Below are positions 22,216 to 33,716 of a DNA stretch of 64,000 bases, piece after piece. The DNA comes from Bryopsis sp. KO-2023 (Eukaryota; Chlorophyta; Ulvophyceae; Bryopsidales; Bryopsidaceae): positions 124,001-188,000 of the forward strand of contig BSYQ01000008.1 of NCBI GenBank assembly GCA_030272585.1, in the 5' to 3' direction. The notes below the pieces were generated by a model. That model was not told the origin of the DNA. It did no database searches and saw nothing but the letters and a program-made list of their open reading frames with translations. Each line of letters starts with the position of its first letter. The first letter of the stretch is position 1. The translations under genes and the position numbers were made by a program.

Positions 22216-23469
22216 TCATCGAGGATCCGCCACATTCTCCTCGAACGCCATATTGATCCTTTTTTTCACGTCATATTCATCCAGATATTGATGCTCATCA
22301 ATCGATTCCATGGAGAATGCCTCAGAGAAGTCCTGATTTCCTGCATCAGCCTCACCGTCCGATTCCTCATCCGAGTCTGACTTTCCCCCATCTTTTTCTC
22401 CATCATGAACTACCCCCGACATCACATGATCAATTGCATCATGTAGCGACCGGTCGGACGAGTCACCACTCTCAATCCCAAATTTTTGTTCTGACGAATG
22501 CATATCTGACCCAAATTCCTTCTGGTACTGGATTTCCAATCGCTTGGTTTCAAGAAAAGCCCACACAGGTCGCCAATCTTTTCCCCTGGATTCCATCATT
22601 TCTTTGATTTCCTCTTTTTGGAACCTCGCCCCCCATATCATGGTGTCCCTCATGGCGATCACCCCCAGCTTTTCCCCACTTTCCTTTCTGAAACTCGTCC
22701 AAAGCACCTCAGCCCGCTCTAACCCATCCCTTCCAGGAGCATGCAATCGAACTTTGGCGATGCTCCTGTACATGTTGATGATGTCATTGGCACTCAGGCC
22801 ACCCCTCTTCAAAACGTGGAAAACTATTTTTAGCTCCTCACGAGGGATGCCCACCAGGTCAGGGTAATACTTCAAAAGAGACATCCCTTGTTTCAAACTG
22901 AAGTGCGCTTTGGCTACCACCCTCATTGCTGGAATTAAGTAGTCATCCAGTTTCAGTGTTAGTAATTGGGGATAAAGGAAAATCATTCTCCTCACACTTT
23001 TCCGTTTCAAGCCAAGCACTCTATAAATAGCAACTCTTTCGGCCACGTGGTTTCTCAGAGACTGGCGGAGTATGTCAGGATAAGAAACAAAGAACCTCGC
23101 AACCTCGGCATCGGTAAAGTCCAGCTTTCTCTTGTAAAAGTCGACGTATTCCTCAAGGACGTCAGGGGTGGATTCAAAAACCCTGTCGGTGCCCATCACC
23201 ATGACTTTCCTTTCCCTGACAGACATTCCTAAGTTCTCGAGCAGATCCAGATTTCTCTTGACTTTCAGCATCGTTTTCTTGTCGGTTAGAAACGCGAGGG
23301 GATCTTCGCCTCGAGACGCCTCCGTTCGGTTGTACAGTTTTATGAAGTCCTCCGTGTCCAGTCCCAATCCTTCGAGCGGCCGAAGGTCTGTGCCCAGCAT
23401 GGGAAAGGAGGTCAACTTTCTCGCCCCGACGCAGCGCTGGACCCCTCGCCTCCACAGCAAACCCAACAT
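22216..23469 (-). CDS. mTERF-family organelle protein (mTERF B)
   Basis: This is a single-exon frame of 417 aa with the mTERF helical-repeat pattern. The N-terminus (MLGLLWRRGVQRCVGARKL) is Arg-rich and without acids, as in mitochondrial or plastid presequences. Repeats between residues 60 and 260 show the conserved Tyr/Pro-x-Leu steps: FFVSYPDILRQSL, MIFLYPQLLTLKL and LLKYYPDLVGIPR. The C-terminal 90 residues are acidic and low in complexity (SDSDEESDGEADAG), which is unusual for the family. It is not a close copy of mTERF A. It is divergent with peptidyl-tRNA hydrolase across a 200-bp shared upstream region. Confidence 0.83.
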   Translation of the reverse strand: MLGLLWRRGVQRCVGARKLTSFPMLGTDLRPLEGLGLDTEDFIKLYNRTEASRGEDPLAFLTDKKTMLKVKRNLDLLENLGMSVRERKVMVMGTDRVFESTPDVLEEYVDFYKRKLDFTDAEVARFFVSYPDILRQSLRNHVAERVAIYRVLGLKRKSVRRMIFLYPQLLTLKLDDYLIPAMRVVAKAHFSLKQGMSLLKYYPDLVGIPREELKIVFHVLKRGGLSANDIINMYRSIAKVRLHAPGRDGLERAEVLWTSFRKESGEKLGVIAMRDTMIWGARFQKEEIKEMMESRGKDWRPVWAFLETKRLEIQYQKEFGSDMHSSEQKFGIESGDSSDRSLHDAIDHVMSGVVHDGEKDGGKSDSDEESDGEADAGNQDFSEAFSMESIDEHQYLDEYDVKKRINMAFEENVADPR

Positions 23470-23670
23470 ATTGCCACTGTTTCAGCACCACCTCAAGTTT
23501 TCCTTCCAGAAATGCTCACCCAACGCATTTCATTCGACTCACACTCAAGAAGTTGAGTCAACAGTGCTATTTTTGCATCCAAAATCGTTTTCGAAGCAAA
23601 CCCCCACACTTCGGTCCTCCTCTCCTCGGTACTTATAAAACGCGTTTGGAATTCGGGGGGCGGGGACCGA
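23470..23670. promoter_or_regulatory. bidirectional promoter region, mTERF B / Pth
   Basis: Only 201 nt separate the two divergent start codons, so both genes must share or abut promoter elements here. TTATAAAA at about 23,634 lies 37 nt upstream of the Pth ATG and could be a TATA-like element, though it is close to the start codon for that role. Confidence 0.4.
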
Positions 23671-25456
23671 ATGCTTCTTTCTTCCGTTTCGCCTGTAAAC
23701 CAGGTGTCCCTGATGCCAAAACGGATTTCACCATGCGAGAAATGTTTTGGATTTCTTCGCCACCCTGGGACCGTTTTCCGGTTCCGTCCGTTCAAAGGGG
23801 GTCGGCAGAAAAAGAGTGAGACAGATCGCTTGCTCACGCATGCCGTCGCTGAAAAAGAAATCGATGTTTTGGAGGCGAATTCAGAGTTGGACTCCTGGCT
23901 CATCGTTGGATTAGGGAACATTGGCCCTAAATACGAGGACACCAGGCACAATGTGAGTGAGAAAAATGGTTTAAAACAAACCTCAATCACACATACCCTT
24001 CAAAAAGTTGTAGTATATATAGGAATAGCTCTCCAAAAAGTAACACCCGCAAAAATAATCCAAGATTTCAATTTCATCGATCCAGAATCCAGACGAAATA
24101 CGGCCATCCCCCTATCACCATACCAAGAGGCCTCTGTTTTTCTTTTCGTTGTTTCTGGAGTGGTGGTTGACTAAGGAAAGAAATGCCGATTGGCGCTACT
24201 AATCCATTAGTGAAATGTTGTTGAACTATTTGGAGTCAGGTGGGTTTCATGGTGATTGATGAGTTCGCACGGCAAGAGGGAATTTCTATGTCAAAACATC
24301 GCCACAGAGCGACAGTGGGGTCAGCTTTGATTGAGGGGGTGCCCGTTCTCTTGGCTAAGCCCACAACTTTCATGAACAACAGTGGGGAGTCTGTCATAGA
24401 TGCAACCAGGCATTACGAGGTGGGGGGCTCATTGCTTCTTAGATCAGCTTAGAGAACCTAAACCACACTGTAGTTTGTTTTCTACTTCCTTTTTTCAAAA
24501 TGATTAAGTATGAATTGTGTGCGTTTCCTCAATGATGGCTGGGTTTCATGTTAACAGGAAACTGTTGGGTTGCACTTAGATTCCCAAAGAAAGGGTGCTT
24601 GTGGTGTATGATGATCTAGACTTGCCGACGGCTGCTGTTCGATTGAGGGCAAAAGGGGGCCATGGAGGTCATAATGGAATGAGGAGCATCGTGGCCCAAT
24701 TGGGTGGAAACGATTTTCCCAGACTGAAAATTGGTAAGCGAAAATGGAAAATATTTATTGGAAGGCATTGGTTCTCAATGCAGCTTAGAATCATGTAGAA
24801 TTTTATTGCAGCTGTTCCACAGCTGAAATATACTTTGGGGGGGGGAGTGGCCCCCGAGAAAAATGGAAAAAGAGTAGTGCTAATATTAAATTTGGGATGG
24901 AAAAATGTATGGTTGCATGTATTATTTAGTGCTCCCTTTGGTTTATGAGCAATAGTGCACCATCAGTGTAATTTAAAATCATGCTGTTTTTTAAATTCAA
25001 AGCGAGCGATTTTCAATTTTGCAGGTATTGGACGTCCATCAGGATCTAAGCCAATTTTTCAGCACGTTCTAGAGGTGCGTCTTATTTCCTTCTATCTTTC
25101 TTTTTTCTATTATTTTTTCCCCTGAAGTGATGCATGAGTCATGAGGAGCAAGATTTTGTGAACACTTGTTGATGGAGTGAGAATTTTTTACTTCTGTTTT
25201 TATTTTGGAAAAGGAGCTCTACACTTCTTATGGTTGAGATGATGGATGTTTTTTCTCCTTCCTGTTTTTCTTACAGAGTACTTCAGCAACTGTATTGTGT
25301 GTCTGTTCTTCTTTGTGATATCTGCAGCCTTTCGGCGAGACTGACAAAGAGGAAATCGATGTCGCGATTCAAGAAAGCATCGACAAGATAAGGGCAATTC
25401 TCGGCCTTGGAATCCAAAAAGCTCTTTCAGGCGTTACTCTCCAGAGAAGCAAGTGA
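23671..25456 (+). CDS. peptidyl-tRNA hydrolase, bacterial-type Pth
   Basis: Pth cleaves peptidyl-tRNA released from stalled ribosomes; the bacterial-type enzyme works in plastids and mitochondria. Five exons, 23671-23952, 24240-24419, 24580-24733, 25025-25074 and 25328-25456, join in phase to give 264 aa. The first 75 residues are an organelle-targeting extension. The catalytic core has GLGNIGPKYEDTRHNVGF, which contains the substrate-binding Asn and the catalytic His. It also has TFMNNSGES (Asn), VYDDLDLP (Asp that activates the His) and GGHGGHNGMRSI (Asn that binds peptide). GIGRPSGSKPIFQHVLEPF closes the core. The ending is QRSK. All hallmark residues are present, so the enzyme should be active. 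Confidence 0.93.
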
Positions 25457-26978
25457 TTTTTTGTTCCGTCCAAATCCAAATCCACTGCATCATGAAAGTC
25501 CATTGCTCGAAGAAATTCTTAGCATTTTTTCCTCGGCCAGCTTCGCTGTCCATACCCTCTTATTGGTTTCGGGGTTCCCCATTGGTGATTCGTAGCATTG
25601 TCAACTTTGATTGACAAGTTTTCTGAGAGATATTTTTTCTTCTGTTTTGAAAAAAACTGGGGAGCGCATGTGCATTCGACTGCCTGATTCCATTGTAATT
25701 GAAAAATGCCCTGGTTGGGAAAGTTAAAAATCAAATGGTTCCAATACCCAAACAGGTTTTTGAACACCCAACTGCTTTTCCACAATTGGATGGTAAAAGT
25801 TTTTTTGGGAGGCTTTCTCAAGTCCAATTCTTGCATGACTCATATATATGCATGGCCCCAAGCAATTGAAGGGGTGTTGGCTGGTTGAAGCTGGTGCAAT
25901 CCTTGAAACAGAAAGGGCAACCCGTCCTGGTTTTTCAGACAATGAGGAAAAAACACTATGAATTATACCCACCCCGAGGGCACAATGATTTTTTTGGAAT
26001 GCGAGCAAATTAAAAAAAAAAAGAAAATGGAATTAAAAAAACAAAAACTAATAACCAAAAAAGCAAAAAAAATCTTGAGAAATAGGAGCAAAGACAAGAT
26101 GACAACCCGAAAACCTGCCACAAATCAGGAGAAATCAACACTGTGGAGCTGACGAGAAGATGTAAACTCATATTGTCTGTCATTTCAATCCCATATTCCC
26201 CCCATCCCCAATCTCATTCCCCCCCCCCTTCTTGTCCTAAACTTTTTCCAAAACCTTTTCCTTGTTCATTTTTTGACATCAAGAAAAACCATCGATCGAT
26301 CGAACAATGAATGCGTAAAAATAGTTATCTCTAATTGTCCGACCACGAATGAACGTACCTATCTTGCAAGATCTTAAAAGCAGTAACCACACTGGAGGTC
26401 AAGAAAAACGATTTCCTTGGATATGTTATGGTGGATGGGTTGCCACAAAGAAAGCGCATCCCCACTAGAAACACCGATTTTGAATAAAGTTGAGAACCTG
26501 TCAAAAATCTGACCCCAAGCTAACAAAAAAAAAGCTCAAAACACACATCCACTGCTCAAAAACATCTCCCAGCACCATCCCCTCATTCGACCATGACACA
26601 CCAGCAAAACTGTGCATCTTGAGGGTAATCCCAAACACAGATGGATCAAAAGGTCAAACCACCGCATGTTCAATACTCCCCCCCCTCCCTCTTTTTTCTC
26701 TTTGGGGTAGAACATGAACATGCTGACTATGTTGCGAAGCTGAGCACCAAAGACAACAAATTCCAAAAAGGAAATCAGTCCTTTGCTGACCACCATTGAT
26801 GACGACCATTCCCCTACACATCCCAAACCAGTCCACTGATTTTCCCAATACTAATAACAAATCAATTCCAGCAGTCCAAAGTTCAGACACCCACGACACA
26901 ATCTTGAAAGGGCCCCACTAAAGTAACGAACGAGGGTGTGTGCATCAACCGCCCCTTTTTCACCCAAGGGCAATCTGG
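25457..26978. other. convergent intergenic region, Pth / Hsp70-like
   Basis: No gene was recognised. The plus strand is T/G-rich up to about 25,830, then A-rich (26,010-26,080) and C/A-rich up to 26,930. This is consistent with two facing 3' flanks. An ATCGATCGATCG stretch occurs near 26,291. Confidence 0.4.
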
Positions 26979-28829
26979 CTATTTCCCCGAGGATTTCGTG
27001 TCGAAGAAGTTGAAATCGATTCCCACTCGACCAAGCTGTTTTCCGCTGACCCCATCATACAAGAAGCATTGGATTTCTGTGGTTCCGAACGAGAACTCCA
27101 CGACAGCCATGCGATCATTGAATTTCAGCGTGTTGTCAATGGGGACCTCCCCCTTGCCCAACACGATCACCCCCTCCTCATCAGCCAGAAAAACGCTCTC
27201 TGCTTGCGTGGCCAGCACTTGGATTTCAATGGTTTCTTGATTTGGCACTTTGGGAACATACACGTGTCGAGGGGTTCGGCGACCCACCCCGATATCACTC
27301 CCCTTTCTGCCATGGATATCAAAAATTCTGATTCGAACTTTCCCATCATCATCCTGAAATTTCGCTGACTCATGGTCCACATGCTCAGGTATCCTATCGT
27401 CGTACAAAATAGCACACCCCACTCCAAACGTGTACCTAGATTTCCTCACCTCCACCACATCATGGGGCCGAGTTCCAAAAATAGCAGCACCCTTAACGAT
27501 CAACAAATCCGGCTGATTGCCCACCAGCACCTGGAAGGATTGACCCCCAAACTGCTCCCGCATGCCATCTTGCAAAAGTCTGCAATTTGCAAACCCCCCT
27601 GCCAACACGACATACTTCAATCCCCGCTGAGCGAGCTTGTTCTTGTCGATAACGTCGGCCACCTTGGAAACGATCGCTTGCACCGGCCCCATGAAGAACG
27701 ATTTCATGAGGTCAAACGACAACCCCAGATTTGATTCCCCTTGCTTCTTCGCCTTGGTGTCGGGATGTTTTTTGTTCCACGCGTCGACGAGGCCACCGAA
27801 TTCGCGAGCGATCCCCAGGGACATCAGCGCATCGCCGACTCGCAACATGGCCCAATCGTCTGATTCGTCGAACTCAAAATTCTTTTTTTTCTCCTCCCAT
27901 TCCTTGGTGAGCGCCAGCATCGCGCCAGGCTTGCGCTGCAATTCCTCGTAACGTTTTTCCCCAATGAGTTCCTCAAAAAAATCGAAAAATATCTTGTCGA
28001 CCTGGGTCGAACCCAAGTTCCCGCCATCGGGCGGCAACAGCTCGCTCAGCTTGAGCGGGTTCGAACTGGTCACCTTGTGCGCCGTGATATCCACGGTGCC
28101 TCCACCGCAATCAGCAATCAAAACCGAGCTCCCAGCTTCCCAGAGATGTTTCAGATTTGGGTCGACTTGCGACGCTATACATGCGCACTCGGGCTCCAGC
28201 GCCAGCAGCAATCGACTGGAAAACTCGGTCGCGATCAACCCAGCTTGATACGCAGCCCTGCGCATCAACGCTTTCGCCCAGTCCGTCCAAATCGCAGGAA
28301 CGGTTAACACCCAAAGAACGTCGTGCGCGTTTCCGCTCAGCAGCACTCTCGAATCGGTCACCTTTTTCAGCGCTTGGGCTTTGATGTATTCCAACGATTT
28401 TTGAAAGACAACCGACAGCGCCAGCGACCCTCTCTTATCTTCGGCTTGAACTACGGGATCAGAGTCGAACGGCTCGTGAAGTGTCATTTTGAACCAGCGG
28501 AAAAACAGCCACTTGGGATTCTCAGACCCACTGTCCGCATATTTCTGCTCAGCTTTGTACCCGAAGGACACCACGCGAGGTTCGGCCTCAGACGTGTCGA
28601 TCAAAACGTTGGTGGGCGTCTTCACATCCAGAGGACCGTACGTACCCGCGAGGGTCTCGACCTGGACGTGTTCGTCGGCATTTCCAAACAGAGCCCAGGC
28701 GTAGCCGGTTCTCGACGTCCCAAAGTCGATGGCAACGACTACCTGGCCTTCGGTGGGAGCCTGGTTCAGGCTAACTGTCGCCATCGTCAGTCCTTGCCCA
28801 ATCGTAACTGGTGTTTTCTTGACAGGCAC
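26979..28829 (-). CDS. HSPA12-like divergent Hsp70 ATPase
   Basis: This is a single-exon frame of 616 aa; the Met at residue 16 (28784) is an alternative start. It has an actin/Hsp70-type nucleotide-binding fold. The phosphate 1 motif is AIDFGTSRTGYAWA near residue 34. The phosphate 2 motif is LIADCGGGTVDITAH near residue 240. The adenosine motif is YVVLAGGFANCRLLQD near residue 432. The spacing and the GGF-x-N-x-x-L form match the HSPA12 branch rather than canonical Hsp70. The canonical substrate-binding domain and C-terminal EEVD are absent. A beta-rich tail follows, starting RIRIFDIHGRKGSD. The biological role is unknown; this family is expanded in animals and patchy in algae and fungi. 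It is divergent with the next gene. Confidence 0.85.
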   Translation of the reverse strand: MPVKKTPVTIGQGLTMATVSLNQAPTEGQVVVAIDFGTSRTGYAWALFGNADEHVQVETLAGTYGPLDVKTPTNVLIDTSEAEPRVVSFGYKAEQKYADSGSENPKWLFFRWFKMTLHEPFDSDPVVQAEDKRGSLALSVVFQKSLEYIKAQALKKVTDSRVLLSGNAHDVLWVLTVPAIWTDWAKALMRRAAYQAGLIATEFSSRLLLALEPECACIASQVDPNLKHLWEAGSSVLIADCGGGTVDITAHKVTSSNPLKLSELLPPDGGNLGSTQVDKIFFDFFEELIGEKRYEELQRKPGAMLALTKEWEEKKKNFEFDESDDWAMLRVGDALMSLGIAREFGGLVDAWNKKHPDTKAKKQGESNLGLSFDLMKSFFMGPVQAIVSKVADVIDKNKLAQRGLKYVVLAGGFANCRLLQDGMREQFGGQSFQVLVGNQPDLLIVKGAAIFGTRPHDVVEVRKSRYTFGVGCAILYDDRIPEHVDHESAKFQDDDGKVRIRIFDIHGRKGSDIGVGRRTPRHVYVPKVPNQETIEIQVLATQAESVFLADEEGVIVLGKGEVPIDNTLKFNDRMAVVEFSFGTTEIQCFLYDGVSGKQLGRVGIDFNFFDTKSSGK

Positions 28830-29355
28830 CCCTCTTTTGAACCCTCCGTGTGTGTGTCGGGGTGTGTAGGCGGAAAGACGAGATTGTTGGAACGCGACTC
28901 CCAGCGCACCGTTTCACGGAATTGTGACGCAGACCACGTGACAAAACCACCACCACGTTGATTTGGTATCTCTTCACCATTTTTTTGCCCATTTCGTGTT
29001 TTTTTTCTTCTAGCTCTGTCCTCTTCGCTGGGGAATTTTTTAGGGAGGCCCTGACGCCTATCTGGATCGGCCAGTTGGAAAAAGAAACACAGGAGAAGTT
29101 CACAGACGGCGCAGGTGCACGAATTTCCTGGCGAAGGACGCGCATTCAGGTTAGTGCGCTCTTCCAGTACTTGAATAGATGCAGAGCAGCAAACTTCGCA
29201 GCCCCTTGTCCTTATCCCCGTTTCCAACCGTTCTTTGTAGTTCAATGAAGGGGTGCTGTTTGCGCTGAGTGAATTCGAAGGCTAGTACTCATGGTACGAT
29301 TGGTTACACACAACTCAAAAGTGTGTTCGGGGGTTGCAGGTGGGCTGGTTGAAGC
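28830..29355. promoter_or_regulatory. divergent promoter region, HSPA12-like / 575-aa orphan
   Basis: These 526 nt lie between two divergent starts. The composition is balanced and CpG-containing. GTGTGTGTCGG and similar short repeats occur at about 28,848. No heat-shock element array (repeated nGAAn) was evident. Confidence 0.35.
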
Positions 29356-31479
29356 ATGCCTTCAGAAAGCGCTCCCCGGCTGAACCTCGGCTCAGAACCG
29401 CAAGAGGTAGACAGATACGCCATTGTGGCTCAGCGAAACGGGGAGCGGTTCGTCTGGAACCGGGAAAGCAACAAAGGTTTTTTCTTGCGTGAAGACGTGT
29501 GGCCCCGGTGTTCGATCGAAGAGCGCACCTTGCCTTCTTCCCAGAAACAGACCCGCTCTGTCGTCTCCATTCCGTCGGCGGTCGACGCCGTGTTCTTGCG
29601 CTACATACGCCAGAAGCGTCTTTCAGAAACGTCTGTACAAAAGTTGGGGCGTCATGCGCGACGGCGACAAGGACGCTGGCTGCTGTCGTTGGTGGAGTCG
29701 GCACACGAAATCGATTATCTGACGGAAGTGCTCGCAGACACGGTCAGAAGGAGTGCCACAGAGGTGGGGCTGCTGACTAATAGTGAATCTTGCTGATAAT
29801 CCTCCAGTTTCTGGCGCTCCGATCCTATCTGGTGTCATTCAGAGCCCCCCCACCCCTGACCAGCCACAATTTGTGGATTGCTCCAGCAGCATCAGCTGAG
29901 GTTCCCATCCAAAACTGACATTTGCGTGGTTGGATGGGGGGCTGACTTTTGGCTTCTTGATTGGAATTTTGTGATTGCTCCCAGGATTTGCTCTCAAAAA
30001 TGCAAGGGCTGCCTGCAATTGATGAGAAATGGTCGATTTGTCAAAAAAATTATAAATTGCTGCCTATCCGGAGTCCAAGGGTGGCTCATCGGTCAGGTCA
30101 CAGGGCAATTTCCAGCCATGTGCTGAGATGTGTCTGGACCTCACCCCAAGACAATGGCCAGCATGAGTTGGTAATTTTCTATGGATTCCGGCCAGAGCAA
30201 GATGCTGATGGCATGCAATTGTGGCATCGAAAATCATCAGAGACGAAGGACTACCAGCATTTGATGGAGCTAGGCTCCTTTATGGAGGCAGACATCATAG
30301 CCAGCATGGAATGGCGGCTGATTTGCAAGGAACGGGCCATGGAAGAGCTCATGATGATTCCCCAGGATGGCCGGACGTCCTCACATGCTGTGGGATTAAT
30401 GAGGGATGTGTTCTTGATGGACAGGGAGCAAAAATTTGCAAACATGCTGTGCTTGGCCCAGTCGGCAGCCATGTTTGAGAGCGGACTGGTGATCGAAAGG
30501 GACGCTTTGAGGGATGAGGTGGCGGTTTACAGGAGGCAGTTGGCTATGTCTGGCAGCGGGCCTTCGGGGTGGAACGTTGCGACGAAAGACACGGAATTGC
30601 CACACTATGTGGAAGCAATGCGAAACTACCACCGACTCGTTGACCGGGTGGGGCTTTGTGCATTTATCCGCTCTTTTTCCAATATTGAAATTTGATGCTG
30701 AACGCCAGATTTATCTTGTGTACTTCTTTATTGCCCATCGATAATTTAGGAATGCATGGAATAATGACTGATGTGACTGAGTCTGACATCACTTTTCATT
30801 TTTCATTTTTCCATGCATGCAGGTGAAGAACTTCTATTTCGACTTCAGCGAAGGAAGCTCAGATAACCGCAACCGAAAAGTAATGTTCGCGGAATGCATC
30901 TATGTCACTCTGAAAAGAATGCTGGAAATCGTGCTGGATCGATACAACCACTTGCTCCACAACGTCCTGGCAGCCCTGGGCAATCTGGAATGCCCCAATC
31001 AAGTCAGCCGATCCACTCACGATGCTTTCGATGTATATTGCCGAAAGCACTGGAAGGATTTGTTCTTGAGCCACATGTACCCAGGGCAAAATGATGGGTC
31101 AAACTCAGCCTCGAATAAAAAGAACCTGAATTTGCAGCTGCGACAGGAAATGTTCTTCGAATTTCCATCGTTGGTCGGAAGCGAAGGGGACGGTGCAAAT
31201 TTCGAGAGGATTTTCAATGGGCTGTGGGAATCCACGGTGGTTATGTTCTTGCAGCGGCCTCAGTTGAGGTTTTCGGTGGCGAAAAAAAGGACGGTGGGGG
31301 TGTATTCCAGCATGGAGCATGAATTTGTGGATAGAGAGGGTAAAGAAGGGGACGAAGTCGTGGTGCTGATCCCAGCCATAACAAAGAAGTCGCGTCCTTG
31401 CAGTTTCAAGGAATCCGTAAACCATAGTGCGATGAATGCCCCGACTGTCGTTGAAAAGGGATACGTTGACTTGCTGTGA
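29356..31479 (+). CDS. orphan 575-aa protein
   Basis: I do not recognise this protein. Three exons, 29356-29763, 29985-30647 and 30823-31479, join in phase 0 at GAG|GTGGGG...CCCAG and CGG|GTGGGG...GCAG. The result is 575 aa. There is no signal peptide or membrane segment. The middle part is helical and rich in Met and Glu (MELGSFMEADIIASMEWRL, CKERAMEELMMIPQDGR). The last part has YFDFSEGSSDN, an all-helical stretch (VTLKRMLEIVLDRYNHLLH) and YCRKHWKDLFLSHMYPG. The high density of Met, His and aromatic residues and the absence of low complexity suggest a folded cytosolic or nuclear protein. The splice pattern is reliable; the start is the first Met and could be further upstream. Confidence 0.72.
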
Positions 31480-33716
31480 TAAATTTCCTACATGAATATT
31501 TAGCTAGCCGTGCAGTTCTTCCAAAAAAAAACTCTGAATGAAACGGGACGCAGTGCCATTGTGTTTCCTTCGTTTTAGTTTTCGTGTCTGGTGGCAGTAA
31601 TTTCTTCTTGACATCTTTTTTTCTTAATTATTTGGAGGATATTTTTTTTTGGAGGGGGGGGGGATGAGAACAAAACCTATAAAAAATATCAGGCATAAAA
31701 TCATGAACAAGATGAAAAAAGACCCAAGATGTTGGTGGGGGGTTTTTTGTCAAAAATTAGCGGTTGGGTCTTGGTGGGTTTGAACCACCAGAGAAGAATA
31801 TCGTGTTTTGATAGGGTTTTATAGTGTTTGCAGAGTAGGGGCAGGGGTTTGTTAGGATAGAGATTATCTTTCAGCTGTTGGCAAATAGTGATGCCTTGGC
31901 ACACATTGAAATTGTACAAAGCTGCCGTTTCGGCTTTTTTTTTTGGTTTATAACAGGTGTTTTTTTTAATCAACCCCTTACTAGAAAAAATGACATCTTC
32001 TGGTTCTGTTTTTTTTTTCTTCCGATGTTCACAAGGAAAAGGGGAATTTGGGGGCAAGAAAACAAGGAATAGTAGCTTATGATTGGGTTAGAAGAGGTAT
32101 TGAAAAAAAAAATGAAGGGAAAAAACAACAACGAAATGATGGAGAAGCACCAATCATGGCAGTAACTTTAGAAATTCGAGGTTTTTGAACCCCCAATTCT
32201 GTGACCTTTAAAAAAAAACAGGGCAAGGGGGGGTGGAGGGGACACATATTGGTAGGGAATATTTCTTTATGAAATGATATTATAGCTGCAGCTTCTACAT
32301 TGAAGAAAACAAAGGTGTGTTTGAATTGAAATAAGTCCCCCCGCACCCCCCCCCCCCTTTTTTTTTCTTTTGGTTGAGATCAGTGTGGACTGAGAGGTAT
32401 TGACCCCTGAACATTTTTCTGAATTAAAAATGGGAGGGCTTTGGTTTTTGTTTTTTTATCTGCTCGTTCTGTGAAATGGGGAAATGGATAGAATTCTACT
32501 TCAACGAGAAGACCCAGGGTTTTAGATTAAAAAACGAATGACACCGTTATGGAAGTCACCTGTTGTGAAACATGGAGAGGGGATTTCGGTTTGTTTTATT
32601 TACTTCTTTGGCTGGGGTTTTTGTTTTTTGAAAGGGATTGGGCTCCAATCAGTTTCCATTTTGGGGGGAGGGGGGGGGGGTACCCTTTTGGCTGGGTTCT
32701 CAAGCGCTTTTGGAAAGCATTATTTTTTTTTGGGATGGGTTGTCGATGCGTTGTTGGGATTTGCAACGTCTGTGGAGAGGTTTCTTTTGTGGGGTGAATA
32801 ATAGCCTTTGGGGATGGGGAGGGCTCCAATGCACTTAAGATCAAGGGGGGGGGGGGATTGAAAGGGATTCTACCTGTCGTTTTTTTTTGGGGGGGGGGGG
32901 GGGGCAAAATGCCTGGGTCTGTTTTTGATGAAGTAGAATGAACTTTTTTTTATACAGCCAATGCCGGAATACTTTGTGTAGCATCTGTTGGCTTTGTTTT
33001 GATGAGTGCTGTCGACAGAGACTGGATCTTCATAAACGATGTGGCAATTTTGAGGGCTTTAGTAGCAGATTCATTGTGGTTCAAGCTGTCACTGTTTTTG
33101 TCTTTGCACATTGCAGTGTAAAATATTCTTTCTGAAGAATGAACAGATCACTGTTATTGTCTTTGCACACGGCAGTGTAAAGCATTCTTTCTGAAGAATG
33201 TCTTACCCAAACCAGAGATCGGTGCTGAACAAGTGACCGATCCTTGTCCAGAGAAAAATATCAGCACACCAATAGTAGCTTGCACACTTTTTTCCTCGCG
33301 GAATTTAATGAGAAAAACAGGTGAAAGTCAAGGAGAGTGTTTGTAGTGTTTGGATGGTGAATCCATCCTTTGCAAAAAGCCATCCATATCATCGAAAAAA
33401 AAAATTGTTATGATTCCTCTGAAAAAACTATCACCATTGTGCGCCCTTGCTGCATGAAATAGTCAACAAGGCCAATTTGAGACTTTGCGGAAGTCCCCAC
33501 ACCTGGCTACCAGACAAAGATAAACCCGAAATCCTACAGCGAGACGCTGAAAAAGAGCAACCTCGCCTGATTCGCCTGAAGAGATGCCTGTTCGATTGGG
33601 AATGTGAATCCCATGAAGCGAATTTTGCATGGCATTAGAAAATGTGAGATTTTCGATTTGCATGAATGCTGGTTTGTGTCCGATTAGAGGAATTCGTAAT
33701 CGTAAGATTTGTCACA
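31480..33716. other. T/G-rich intergenic region between co-directional genes
   Basis: No gene was recognised in 2.2 kb. The plus strand is strongly T/G-rich, with G-runs of 9-15 at about 31,655, 32,670, 32,846 and 32,890 and many T-runs. This fits the 3' flank of a plus-strand gene followed by another plus-strand gene. A 59-bp tandem duplication lies at 33,090-33,200. Confidence 0.4.
33090..33200 (+). repeat. two-copy 59-bp tandem repeat
   Basis: Unit 1 (33,090-33,148) and unit 2 (33,149-33,200, slightly short) share CACTGTT, TTGTCTTTGCACA, GCAGTGTAAA and ATTCTTTCTGAAGAATG. They differ at only a few positions. TTCTGAAGAA is itself palindromic, so each unit can form a small hairpin. Confidence 0.8.
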
